A stretch of DNA of 64,000 bases, from assembly GCA_030220185.1 (NCBI GenBank), contig JASPKZ010007545.1:434001-498000 (forward strand), given 5' to 3'. The position numbers were made by a program, and so were the translations under genes. The notes below the pieces were generated by a model. The model was given only the letters and a program-made list of their open reading frames with translations, had not been told where the DNA came from and searched no databases. Origin of the DNA: Diploptera punctata. Taxonomy: Eukaryota; Arthropoda; Insecta; Blattodea; Blaberidae. This document shows positions 1 to 10,639 of the stretch, in pieces (position 1 is the stretch's first letter; each line of letters starts with the position of its first letter).

Positions 1-1605
1 TCGGAATCCTTAAGTGGAACTGATGATAAAAACAGAACGAGTATGCATTTAGATACTGGGACAGTAGAGATAGCAATTCGAAGTTTAAAAAAGTGGAACG
101 GCTTGTGGGGAAGGGGTACAGCCAGAATTAATTAAATATGGTGCAAGGAAATTATTTTAAATGTTAAGGAGTCTTTTTGAGAGATGTCTAAACGGAGAAA
201 ATGTACCAGTATAATGGACAATTTGGTAGATATCAATCACTCATAAGGAAGGAAGATACGATTAGTGCAATAATTATAGAGGTATCACCGTAATAAATGT
301 TTTAGCAGCATTTATGGAAAAATAATCAACTACCATTTGGAATAAAGTTATAAACATAAGGAGAATGAAGTACAAGCAGGCTTTAGGTCTGAGAGATCTA
401 CAATTGATAACATTTGTGGTAAAACATTTGATTGAAAAGACTAATAATAACAACTAATAAGTTCATTTCACATTTGTGGATATAAAAAAGGCATATGACA
501 CCGTACCTTTACCAAAGTTGTGAGAAGGAGATATGGCCATAAACAATATAATTATCATTAATGCAATACAAAAATTGTATAAAAATGCAGTATCTAAAAT
601 TAAAATTGGAATACGTGTATCAAAAGGAATTAAAGTAACAAAATGATATCACGCACATTATTTAAAATATTTATACATAGAGCACTGTCAAATTGGAGCA
701 AAAAATGATGGGGAAGTGGATTACCAATTGGAGATGTATCAACAGATACAATATATACACTGTTATTTGCGGATGACCAGATAAAAATTGCTCAAGAATA
801 TGAAGACATGGAGTTTATGTTCAGAACATTATTGCACGAATACGATAACTGGGGTTTTAAAATAAATTTAGGAAAAAACATTTTATATGTGATATGGAGC
901 CGAAACCGAAGTTTTAATATTTTATGATCAAAGGGGGTATATTACAGGATTTGAAGAATTTGAGTACCTGGGAGTAAAAGTAAATAAAGAGGATAAACAA
1001 GAAAATGATGTTAAGAACAGAATAAATAAAGGTAGAGCAATAACAGCAATGATGAATGGAGTCTTATGGAACAGACATATAACCAGAAAAAATAAATTAC
1101 AAGTATATAATTCAATAGTGAGAAGTACTGTCGCATGCGGAGCTGAAGTTTTGAAATTCAACAAAAACTTAGAACAAAAACTTATGTCGATAGGAATGGA
1201 TTTCTTGAGGAGAGCACAAATATTTTTATTTAATAAATTCCCTTCTGCTTTCACAGGCATTGTATACATTGTAATTTCAAAATTAGAAAGAAAGAGAAAT
1301 ACTGTCATACGAGAAAAAAAAGGCGTATTGGATATTCTATAGTAGATTATATAATATATAAACAATTAAATTGTTATGAACACATACGACGAATGCCAGA
1401 ACAAAAGTTAAGCAGGAAAACATTGGAATGGTGTTTACCTGGAAGAAGAAGGAAAGGAATACCTCGAAACTCATGGATGCAAGAAATAAGAACTGGAATG
1501 AGAAAAGGAAAACTGGAAGAATTGGAGTGGATGGATAGAGATGAGTGGAGAAGAGAAATAAAACTTTAAGCACAGAAAGATGTGTAATCATTAAGAAAAA
1601 CTGTA
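1..1605 (+). pseudogene. Degenerate non-LTR (LINE) reverse transcriptase, 3' part
   Basis: Broken reverse transcriptase of a LINE. In order I can read a finger-domain stretch near 70-170, a palm-like 'FVDIKKAYDT' near 475-500, the catalytic-loop relative 'FADDQIKIAQ' near 768-800 (the usual F/YADD), and a C-terminal region at 1049-1570. The end reads 'PGRRRKGIPRNSWMQEIR' and stops at about 1569, followed by an A-rich and (ATT)n tail. Many stops and frameshifts separate the pieces, so it is not functional. It enters from outside the window, so its 5' end is unseen. The C-terminal part is better preserved than the palm. It carries an extra in-frame insertion of about 50 bp (see 1226-1263). Family placement beyond 'EN-RT type LINE' is not possible by eye. 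Confidence 0.75.
1226..1263 (-). repeat. Short repeat fragment inserted in the RT remnant
   Basis: About 40 bp here nearly matches 2347-2384 (shared core 'aataaattcccttc', then a 'gctttcacaggcattgt' block). It sits between 'FLRRAQ' and 'SKLERKRNT' of the reverse transcriptase, a junction that is continuous in related LINE proteins known to me. On the minus strand both copies can be read as '...NACES.REFIK', so they share one source sequence. I infer a tiny, severely truncated retroposon fragment or filler DNA. Confidence 0.55.
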
Positions 1606-1624
1606 CATAAATAAATAAATAAAA

Positions 1625-1639
1625 TAATAATTATTATTA

Positions 1640-1681
<42 letters not shown>
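1625..1681. repeat. (ATT)n microsatellite
   Basis: Almost pure ATT repeats directly after the A-rich 3' end of the LINE remnant. Probably seeded by the element's tail. Confidence 0.9.
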
Positions 1682-1842
1682 TGAAAAATAAATCTATGAA
1701 ACATTTAAGTGTGATTCCATATAAAATTGACAAAAAATGTAAAAACTGAACTCGTGTCTTCGATAGTTTACAATTTTTTAAAGTGAGATTGATGCACGTT
1801 ATAGTGCACTGAACATCTAAACATTAAATGTAGGTTTCAGTT

Positions 1843-1844
<2 letters not shown>

Positions 1845-1882
<38 letters not shown>
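1845..1882. repeat. (AT)n microsatellite
   Basis: Uninterrupted AT dinucleotide tract. The flanks (1682-2300) hold no recognisable gene. Confidence 0.9.
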
Positions 1883-1884
<2 letters not shown>

Positions 1885-2301
1885 GTCAATTTAACGTGTT
1901 TTTTAAAAGAAGTATTTTGTTTCAAATACATTTCTTAAAGAGTAACTACTCTGTGGACTCGATAAAATAATCACATTATTTATAATAATATTCAATAACG
2001 CTTGATAATTAGTATGCAGATATTTGCATATTTCTATGTGGCGTAAATTTAAGTATTGTAGAACTGAAAATTTCATATAAATAATTAATAACAAATTATT
2101 CTGAACTGAGAATCTATTGTCAGATATTTTCATTTATTGACAAATAGAGGAAACGTCATAATTTATAAATGTCTTAACAATTTCGCATGGAAATGAATTG
2201 ATATAAATTCTAAGCACACGTTTAATTTTATTGGAGTATATTTTATTTACATACTAAGTACATATTCAATTAATATTTCACATCTATTATAAAGATTAAT
2301 A

Positions 2302-2620
2302 GTCAAAGCTGAAGGCTTATTGAATGCAGGTTCTGTCAGCTAATTTATTTAATAAATTCCCTTCAGCTTTCACAGGCATTGTGTAAATAATTTAACGGGA
2401 AATCTGATCCAACGGAATTCCAGGCCGCTCTCGTGTACATTCTATACCCGCGCATACGTTTGTCATTCCCCTCCCTCTTCACTAAATAAGACAATTGCCA
2501 CCGTATGCGCAACGGGACTTGAAGCGAGGGGAGCGAGATTCGAGCGGGAGCGAATGTGTATTTGACCGGCTCTACTATCAACATGCCACCTTCTCTATCA
2601 TTTGATAACATTTGGTACAT
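2302..2620 (-). repeat. Repeat fragment with inverted terminal-like arms
   Basis: 2302-2324 and 2348-2373 are inverted repeats of each other (core 'aaagctgaagg'), with a three-base gap in one arm. The right arm is the same block found inside the LINE at 1226-1263. The DNA that follows (2390-2620) is clearly more GC-rich than its surroundings and stays open on the minus strand through to the 'NACES' block, although I do not recognise the protein. I read the region as a dispersed repeat in minus orientation whose last ~40 bp also exist on their own at 1226. Confidence 0.45.
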
Positions 2621-2639
2621 GTGCGAAGGGTATCCTTGA

Positions 2640-3140
2640 AAAAAATAACTCGTAGATTAGACGCATTATCCTTCAACGGATATTGACGAACGATCTATGA
2701 TGGTATAATGAAATCATGGGAAGCGCCTTGTACGCTTTTTTGGTGCCTAGTAAATAGAACCGATCAAGATTTTTTTTTACGGATACGACCTCAATAAATA
2801 CATTACTTCGCTATCAGCTAAAATTTGCACTTTATATTCCGCTTAATAATTGCACTGCCTGTTATGCGTCGTTTTAAACTAATAAGCATGAAAACTTGAA
2901 TAGCTATGTCTTGTGATATAACATGAAACCAATTGCTGCAATGTGTGAACATTGGGATTTGTTTTTACCTTATGTTCCATAAACCCTAACATACTTTATA
3001 TCAGTGGCTCGGGAAATGTTCGACCGGTAATTCAACATTTGTGTGTCGACATTGTCGACATAATCGTAAATTCGTCAATTTTAGTCTATCAAGTAACATA
3101 ACGGTGTTAATGAAGACGTAGTTCTGAACAAAACCTCCCA
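2640..3140. other. No recognisable feature
   Basis: AT-rich sequence without a convincing coding segment or repeat that I can name. Confidence 0.5.
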
Positions 3141-3146
3141 CAGGAC

Positions 3147-3179
3147 AAAAAAAAAAAAAATATATATATATATATATAT
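3147..3179. repeat. A-run plus (TA)n
   Basis: Fourteen A followed by a TA tract. It abuts the 3' side of the mariner-like remnant that starts at about 3200. Confidence 0.85.
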
Positions 3180-3199
3180 TGGTCAGGTTTGTTGATCTG

Positions 3200-3870
3200 A
3201 CAGGCCATGTGATGTACAGTGATCCTGTTTACATCTATTTTGCAAGTAACTGTCCGTCTAAGGATGTTCGAACTGTGTTGAGAAAGTGTGGTGGAGCCAC
3301 ATCTTTCTGAAAAATTGTACCATTAGATAGTTGAGGCACATAATGTAGCTCCAACTTATCCTGGTATGTGGTTACAGTGACCGTCTACCCAACAAAAATA
3401 GAAAAAGTACCGACGATTCTGCATGCATCATCTCTCACCAAACATTCAATTTTATTTTCAACTACGACACGCGGATCTTCTGACCATCAGATGCAACCAT
3501 TGTATCTGTTTACTTTGATTAATGTGAAGGCCTGCCTCGCATGAAAAGCAGACACAAGTTAGAAATGTAAATTTATTACCTACATTTTCAAATTTTTTTG
3601 TAAACTTTTTTCGTTCCTTGCATAATTCGGCATTATTACCTGGTGAAGTTACAGTCTGTACGTTCAAAAACGCACGCAATATTGTATGGAGGACATTATG
3701 AATTGTTGTGGGAGGGATATTCAGCTGGACTCTAACCTGTCGTACATATTTTCGTGTTCTCTGAAATCTGTTACAAACGTGCCCTACATTTTCGTCAGAT
3801 AATTTAAATTTAATACTCTGAGTGTTTACTTTTACTTTTTTCGACACCAAACTTAATGATAGCACACAAG
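3200..3870 (-). pseudogene. DD41D mariner-like transposase remnant
   Basis: Minus-strand transposase of the Tc1/mariner superfamily. From high to low coordinates: an N-terminal helix-turn-helix part with 'RVQLNIPPTTIHNVLH' (about 3770-3690), a middle part, then 'FQKDVAPPHF' (about 3310), equivalent to the usual catalytic 'FQQDGAPPHF', and 'TWPVRSTNL' (about 3210), equivalent to 'WPARSPDLT'. The second catalytic Asp is visible, but the Asp of the 'SPD' block is changed to Asn. At least two in-frame stops and a frameshift make it dead. Terminal repeats are not visible, and the 3' end runs into an A/TA tract. It resembles the elements at 25.0, 43.9 and 51.6 kb. Confidence 0.7.
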
Positions 3871-4124
3871 ATATTTCCTACTAAGGTATCCAAATGGTGA
3901 CTACTCTTCACCAAATCGAAAGATACGATACGAATTCCCCTGCGAAATGATCTGCGTATGCGCGTGACATGTGACGTTTCAAAAATTAATAATAACGTTG
4001 AATCTAACGTCCGAATATTTCAGTCAAATTCTAATAAATATTAGCAATTTTGGATGCATGGTATTTATATTATAATTATTTCTCTTACAAGCGGAACACA
4101 GTGTGTAATAACGGAGTAAACCGT

Positions 4125-4385
4125 AGCACAGTTGGTTAGGGAAAAACGTTACAAATCCGAAGATTGCGGGTCCTTCAGGATCGGAATTTCTGAACTGACC
4201 TAACCTCTATGGAAGAATCTTAAGGGTGGTATAGACTCAACCTCTAACTGAAATAAGTACCATACCATGTTTTGAGGTTAATGCGGACATCTCGCAGGGC
4301 TGAAAACGCAACTGAAATTTCTAGACGATTATATGGAAGAAGATGGGAACCATAACCTCCTACCACCACAATCAATGGACTGATA
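4125..4385 (+). mobile_element. tRNA-derived SINE, degenerate
   Basis: The head resembles a tRNA: A-box-like 'tagcacagttggttaggg' at about 4131, then a decayed B box near 4165-4185. The body that follows contains 'atggaagaagatgggaac'. Such tRNA heads act as internal Pol III promoters in SINEs. No target-site duplication found. Confidence 0.45.
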
Positions 4386-4521
4386 AGATGGAATCAATTT
4401 ACTTTATTAATTGTATATAACATTCGGGATTCCTATTATATTTTATGCTTAAGAAACTTCTCTAATTCGAAATTAAACTGATTTGACAAGCTGCAGTAAT
4501 TTAAAAATATAGCGAAGGCAG

Positions 4522-4523
<2 letters not shown>

Positions 4524-4564
<41 letters not shown>
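4524..4564. repeat. (AT)n microsatellite
   Basis: Pure AT tract immediately upstream of the LINE remnant at 4574. Confidence 0.9.
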
Positions 4565-4569
<5 letters not shown>

Positions 4570-4573
4570 TAGA

Positions 4574-6910
4574 AAAATGAATGAGAGAGGCGAATCGTTA
4601 GTGAGTTTCTGTAAAAGGAATTCAATGATAATTGAAGAGCATAAAAGTATATGATACACGTGGATAAGTCCTATGGACAACTAACAACTCCAGATCGACT
4701 ACATACTGACACAGAAAAAAATTCGAAATTGCTTGAAAAATGCGAAGACCCTACCAGAAGCGGATATCAGTTACGACCATGTCTTAATAATAGGCGAAGT
4801 AGATATTACCCTGGAGAACATAAGAGGATAACAGAGAACAATGAAGTTTGACTTTGAGAAACTTAAAAATGAAGGAGAAAGGAGAAAATTCCAACAAAAT
4901 ATTCTAGAGAAATCCTCTACCTTGGAAACCCCATCGGGCAATAACAACGAACACTGGATTCATTTGAAAAGTTCTATACAGACAGCTGCAGGGGAAACAA
5001 TAAGATAAAAAGAGAGCAAGACTATTACGAATTCTTGGGTCACAGAAAAAATATTGGAAAATTTGGAACAAAGAAGAAAATAGAAAATAGCAATACAAAA
5101 GAAGCCAAAAGAAACGAAAAGAAACTAAACAAAGAACTTAGAAGATAAACTAAAAAGGCAAGGGAAGAATGGATGATGCAGAAATGTGAAAGACTAGGGA
5201 ATCTGGAGAGGAAAGGAAAATGGCATTTAATGTGCCAGGAAGTTAAAATACTTGGACTCTGGAAAGAAGAGTTGGAAAACTATGTGGCTGATTGAGGACT
5301 GAAATAATGAAGAAATAACATACAAACAGAGGATTTTAAATATTTGGGAGAAATATGAAGAAGATCTATATGAGAAAAGATATTAACCGACTAACTTGGA
5401 TATAGAAAGCGAAGGAGATGAAAAAGGATTTTCAATTATAAAGGAACGAGGTGAACTAGCAATTGAAATAATGAAAATGGGAAAGCAACAGGAGTACGGT
5501 ATAAGGAACCCCAATGAATTGATTAAATGCTAGGATGAAGGAAATCAGGAAATTCTGTTTTCATCCAACAAGATATATAAAGAAGGTGGATGGCCCGAAG
5601 AAATTACTGAGACACTAGTAATACCAATACAGAAGAAAAATAATGCGAACAAATGCAAGGAGTTCTGGATATTAGCATGATATCACACTCTGCGAAGATT
5701 CTCCTTCGAATACTGAATCGACTTTTTACGTTCTACGATGGAAAACCAACTGGAAGAAGGACATTTTGGCTTCAGGAAGAGACAGGCTACGAGAGATGCA
5801 ATTGGATTGATACGAACAACGGGAGAAAGATTTACAGAAAAAGATAACGGAGTTAATGCAGTATTTGTTGATCAAGAAAAGGCCTTTGACAGAGTGTATT
5901 GGAATAAACCCATGAGGATGTTGAAGAAAATTTGCCGTGAACTGGAAGGAGAGGAGGCTCATTAGTAATCTTTATATGAAACAGCGATTAAAATTGAAGA
6001 TAGGAGAAAAATATTGGAGGGAAGGGGGGTACGGCAAGGATGTTTTCTCTCACCTACTCTTTTCAACATCGACCTGGAAGACCCAACGAGTAACTGCTTC
6101 AGGAATACGGGAGGCGTAAACACGGGAGAAAGAGTAATTAAGTGCATAAGATTTGCTGATGATATGGCTTCGCTAGCATAAGATGCAGTGACACAGAGGA
6201 ACATGCTGATGGAGCTAAACAACAGATGCCAGGAATATGGGATGAAGATAAATATAAGTAAGACTAAGGCGATGATTATAGGAAAAATGGAAGATTGACA
6301 CGAGGAATAAAGATGAGGTCATTGAGTAAGTGGAGAGCTTCAAATACTTGGGTTGTACTATCAGTAGTAATATGGACTGCTGCCAAGAAGTAAAGCAGAG
6401 GATAGCAATGGCAAAAGAAGCTTTTAACAAAAAGAAAAGACTTTTCTGCGGACCTTTTGCAGAATAATTACGGAAGAGGCTAGTGAAGTGCTTTGTGTGG
6501 AGTGTAGCATTGTATGGGTCAGAAAATTGGACATTACGACGGAATGAGGAAAAGCGACCGGAAGATTTTGAGATGTAGATATGGAGAAGGATGGAGCGTA
6601 TAAAATTGACAGACAAAATAAAAATTAAAGTTGTATAAGACAGAGTGGGTGAAGGAAGAACAAAGCTGGAACTCATAAATAAGAAGAACATAAATTGGAT
6701 GGCCACTGGCTAAGAAAAACTGCCTGCTGACAGATAACCTAGAAAGAATGGTCAACGGAAAGGTGTTAGAGGCAGAAATAAATCAGATGACAGACCATAT
6801 TAAAATTAATGGTTAGTATGTGGATACAAATAGGAAGGCTGAGATGAGGAAAGAGTGAAATATTCTGAGTTTGCTGTGAAAGACCTGCTATTGGGCAGAA
6901 CACTATGTAC
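4574..6910 (+). pseudogene. LINE remnant (EN-RT), family B
   Basis: Endonuclease-reverse transcriptase LINE, broken in many places. Endonuclease end: 'MNERGESLVSFCKRN' (4576-4625) and, after a shift, 'AKTLPEADISYDHVLI' (about 4743-4793), where the family normally has the 'SDH' catalytic block. RT fingers near 5580-5640. Palm: 'GFRKRQATRDAIG' (about 5770), 'VFVDQEKAFDRVYWN' (about 5860), then 'RQGCFLSPTLFNIDLED' (about 6035) and 'IRFADDMASLA' (about 6150), the catalytic loop. C-terminal part to about 6850 with 'KSKAED', 'FNKKRRLF'-like and 'WRRME' motifs. The order matches a complete EN-RT ORF, so the copy is nearly full length for its 3' three-quarters. Inactive. Confidence 0.8.
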
Positions 6911-7635
6911 GTGTATATGCAGTATATTGGAATAATGAAAAATCGGCATAAATCAAAATTTAATTTCTCCTATTTTCAAAAGAAGGATTTTAGCAATTAT
7001 GATGTTATAGAGCCACGTCGGTGTCTGTTTATGAAACCAAACAAATGAGGAGATTTTGCAATCCTGTTTGCACTGCAAGTTGATTTATTTTAATTGGCAC
7101 ACTATTGACAGCGGATAAAATTGTTAGCCAAAATTGTACGCCGTGGTGGAATGGCGATATGTAATTATTGTTTGTATGTGTTTTTACGAGAATGCCTGGG
7201 GTTAATCAATCAGATTACGAGGATGATAACAAAGCAATGAGGGTACTAATCGCCCGATTAATTTAGTCGCTGCCAATGTCAAATTTGGATTACTGTTTTA
7301 ATGTTTTTATACCAAAAAATCAATTGTTAACGTAATAGTGTGGTATAATTCCAACATATTTAGAGGTAAATGTTATTTGGTCTAATTAAAATCTTTCATA
7401 TATAATTATCCATCGGAATATCCAGCTTAATTTTGTATGAAAGGTGGTAGGGGAATCGAATAGAGGGATATTTGCAACGCATTATTAGTGAAAAATATGT
7501 TTTCATAATTGTACGCTTCGTTTTCAAAACACCATGTATTTGTTACACTATTTTGTCATGGGGCACATCTGGAACCTTGTCGTAATTAAGGAACTTATTT
7601 ATATTATGTCAAATATTCAGTTACATTATATGGAT
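6911..7635. other. No recognisable feature
   Basis: AT-rich spacer between two LINE insertions. I see no coding fragment or named repeat. Confidence 0.5.
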
Positions 7636-7639
7636 ACGT

Positions 7640-7880
7640 AACATAGTCTCTTAAACTGAGAGAGGAGAAAATATGAGTATTTGAAAATAAAATATTTTTT
7701 TTTTTGCGCCAAAGTGATACGAAAAATCAGATGAATAGAGAAGATTACATAACTGTGAGATAGATGGGACACTAGATGTAATTAGAACAGTTATATTTCT
7801 TATACTGCGAGGCCAGGAAAACTAGTAGGAATAAGGAATGAAAAGGGGCAAGGAAACTTCTTGTAGGAATTTCAGTGTGC
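7640..7880 (+). pseudogene. Old family A LINE copy, left part
   Basis: Diverged match to the C-terminal part of the family A reverse transcriptase (compare 47.85-48.2 kb): 'gagagaggagaaaatatgag' at 7660 corresponds to the 'LREERRLRVFEN' region, and 'aaacttcttgtaggaa' at 7854 to 'KLLVGK'. It breaks off at 7880 where a younger family A copy has been inserted, and resumes at 8444. Confidence 0.7.
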
Positions 7881-8458
7881 ATGCGCACAGTAGATATTAT
7901 GCATTGCAGAGACTCTTGATGTCCCAACTCCTTTCAAAAACGTTAAACTGAAAAGATAATAAAACTATTATTCTACCAGTTATATAATATGGGTGCGAAA
8001 CATAGACGCTTACTTTAAGGGAGGAAAGGAGATTACAGGTATTTGAGAATAAAGTACTTAGGAAAATTTTTGGACCAAAGAGAGATGAACATACAGGTGA
8101 ATGGAGAAGACTTCATAACAATGAACTACATGGTATTTATAGGGAGTCAGATATAATAAGAACAGTTAAGTCTCGTAGACTGCGAAGGGCAGGACATGTT
8201 GCACGTATGGGGAATGAAAGACTTGCACGGAAGCTTCTTGTAGGAAAGCCAGAGGGAAAACGCCCAGTTGGTAGAACAAGAATGAGTTGGGAGAATAATC
8301 TTAACTATGATTTGAGGGAAGTAGATTATACAGGGAATGATTGGAAAGGATTAACTCAGGATAGGGATGTATGGAGAGCTTATGTCGGAGCGGCCATGAA
8401 CCTACGGGTTTGATTGTGCCAGTGAGTAAGTAAGTAAGTAGGTATGCGCCCAGTAGAT
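7881..8458 (+). mobile_element. Family A LINE, 5'-truncated, with 15-bp target-site duplication
   Basis: The copy spans 7896-8443. It starts at the segment coding 'YALQRLLMSQL' and runs through 'ARKLLVGKPEGKRPVGRTR' and 'DRDVWRAYVGAAMNLRV' to the family's 3' end 'gtgccagtgagtaagtaag', a (GTAA)n tail. It is flanked by 'atgcgcacagtagat' (7881-7895) and 'atgcgcccagtagat' (8444-8458), a 15-bp target-site duplication with one mismatch. Severe 5' truncation plus duplication is the classic result of target-primed reverse transcription. The open stretch 8207-8413 codes only the RT C terminus. One base loss ('aaaacgttaaactg aaaagataataaaac' region, 7940-7970) also breaks the frame. Confidence 0.85.
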
Positions 8459-8600
8459 AAGAGAATAATGATGTGGAAAATTAATATTAACCGTGTTTTG
8501 AGATAGGTGAATTCTACAGGAAGTTATTGGAAAACAAAAGCCAAGGATAGGGGCACGTGAAAAGTTTATGTTTGAGCGGCCATAAACCTATGAAGTGAGC
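8444..8600 (+). pseudogene. Old family A LINE copy, right part
   Basis: Continuation of the old copy left of the nested insertion. It corresponds to 'RMRWENNINYDLREV' through 'AAMNLRV' at the end of the RT; 'gcggccataaacctatg' at 8577 is the decayed form of 'gcggccatgaacctacg'. Together with 7640-7880 it restores the expected order of the 3' end. Confidence 0.65.
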
Positions 8601-8774
8601 TCTGTCATGTAGAAAGCAGACGCAGTAAACAATGTTCAATCAAGTAGAGAAACGGAGTTATTGCAGAGCACGTACAGTAGGTAATTGATATTCGGCGTAC
8701 CTCATCTTATGTGTAGTCAAATGCCACCCAAAAGAAACAAATGTCCATGCCACAGGGCAATATTTTCTTAATTA

Positions 8775-9250
8775 AATAATAGTTTTAAAAAGCTAAAACA
8801 ACACACTTTATTATAAAACCGAACTAAAAAAATGAAAAATAATTTTAATTTCCAACACGCTTGGGATAAAATTAAAGTGGTCAATAGAGACATCATCTCC
8901 AACACATATAGAATAAAACTACAGTTATCAATAAAAAGAAAATAATTTCACCATCAGAAACGCGGGGTTCTCGATATCAATTAATATATTTGATAATAAA
9001 CATATGTTGGTAAAAGTAAAGTCTCTAAGAAGAATTAGTAAAAATCGTAGAAAGCACGCCACGCTTTTGATGGTAAAATTATTTTCTTTCTGTTGATAAC
9101 TCTAGTTTTATTCTATTTGTGTTGGAGATGATTTTTTTGTTGTCCACTTTAATTTTATCCCAAAGCGTGTTGCAAATTAAAACAATTTTTCATTTTTTAG
9201 TTCGGTTTTCTAATAAAGGGTGTTGTTTTAGTTTTTTAAAAACTATTATT
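8775..9250. repeat. Foldback segment of composite repeat, copy C1
   Basis: Two arms of about 195 bp (8775-8967 and 9056-9250) are inverted complements of each other around a loop of roughly 90 bp. Outer ends read 'aataatagtttt'; the inner ends carry 'accatca.aa.cg'. The arm and the loop recur at 27714-28181 and 57149-57625. The arms are AT-rich and would form a long hairpin. No transposase. Confidence 0.85.
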
Positions 9251-9363
9251 TATTTTATATTTTTTTAGTTTTAATATTTTACAGAATAAGATATAAATGT
9301 TAGTATCTGTAAATTCGATACTATTGTAGTATGAGCTAAAAGTAATACTTTTCTAAAAAAAAT

Positions 9364-9433
9364 CCTCCCAGCCGGATTTGAACCAGCTACCTATGTATTA
9401 CTGAAAGTACATACCAACTGAGCTCTTACAACG
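9364..9433 (-). repeat. tRNA-Tyr-like segment of composite repeat, C1 (internally deleted)
   Basis: On the minus strand: 'gagctcagttggta' (A-box side), then 'tttcagtaatacatagg' and 'gctggttcaaatccggct' (B box). The 3' half matches the tRNA-Tyr sequence known from insects. Relative to the copies at 27.3 and 57.75 kb, about 22 nt including the anticodon arm are missing, and the deletion ends lie in a shared 'tggta'. Not a functional tRNA: the acceptor stem does not pair. Confidence 0.65.
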
Positions 9434-9478
9434 ATTGATTAAAAAGTCGACAAGTCTGCATCTTATTAAACCAGTTTA

Positions 9479-9833
9479 ATTTTTTTTATTTTCTGATGAT
9501 TCTGGCATGGATTTTAGAAAATAAATATGAAATTATTGTATTGTCAGGGATCCTTTACAAGTATACAAAGTTTCAAGTCGATCCTATGTTTCTTAGTGGG
9601 TGAAAATCGTGTTAAATGCTTCCGTCACATAGATACAAAGGCACTTTTTTTTTATTTTCTGATGATTCTGGCCAGGATTTTAGAAAATAAATATGAAATT
9701 ATTGTATTGTCACGAGTCCTTTAAACTATACTAAGTTTCAAGTTGATCGAATGATTTTAACTGGGTGAAAATCGCCTTGAAAGATTCCGTCACATAGATA
9801 GATACAGGTCAAGCTAATATAAGGCGTGTAAAA
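9479..9833. repeat. Two ~165-bp tandem units and end of composite repeat C1
   Basis: Two units begin near 9481 and 9645 with a T-run followed by 'attttctgatgattctgg' and contain 'aagtttcaagt.gatc' and 'gtgggtgaaaatcg'. The block ends 'acaggtcaagctaatataag' then 'gcgtgtaaaaag', an end shared by all three copies. Confidence 0.8.
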
Positions 9834-10094
9834 AGTTTCATTTCCTTGTAAGCAATGCGTAACATAAGTATATTTTATTGTAGCCTATTATGTGCCTTAT
9901 ATTGCTTCCTGATGTTTATATTATGGAACAATCACCCGACAGGCATGCCGACGTAAATTATGTAACCCATCCCACTCGCTCCCGAGCGCTCCAGTACATT
10001 CAATGCCTGTACAAGTAAGTCATCGGCATTGTGGAATAAATTCCGCTCTCCAGATATAACAAATATTAACCATAAATAGCTTTGGTAACGACCG

Positions 10095-10420
10095 CAGCTT
10101 TGGTATCAGGGTAACTTCGTGCCTCGTATGCAGAGGACCCGAGGTCACGAAAAATTTCCTGGGTAAGATTTTCTTGGATTTTTCCTCACCTGTAAGACAA
10201 ATCTCGGAAAACTTTAAGTCACCAATGTTCCCTGAATATCAACTGAACATCACAATAATCTATATAAAATTTGCCAAGTTAGGCCTAGTATAAGGATTGA
10301 GTGAAATGCGTGATATGTCTTAAATGTTCGTGTTTTTCTCGGAAATGGCCCTGGAATTGAGCTAATCACTCATCCATTGAGGCCCTCTACGTCTTTGTGT
10401 GGTAAAAAAACCGACAGGTC
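10095..10420 (+). mobile_element. tRNA-derived SINE with 'ttttcctcacctgtaag' core
   Basis: tRNA-like head at 10095-10145 ('ggtatcagggtaacttcgtg', decayed B box 'gacccgaggtcacg'). It is followed by the core 'ttttcctcacctgtaagaca' at 10179 and a 3' part 'gtcttaaatgttcgtg...ctggaattgagct'. The 3' part recurs at 32.65-32.72 kb and the core recurs at 22.87 kb. No clear duplication at the ends. Confidence 0.55.
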
Positions 10421-10479
10421 GTGTCCCTGTTAGGGCGGGTGGCGTGAGACATGTAAAAATATTTAAAAGAGGGATAAAT

Positions 10480-10580
<101 letters not shown>

Positions 10581-10639
10581 TAGAGCTTTGGTTACGGTTT
10601 GTAAGTGGTTGAAGCAAGTTAGTGAAAACCGATGCAATG

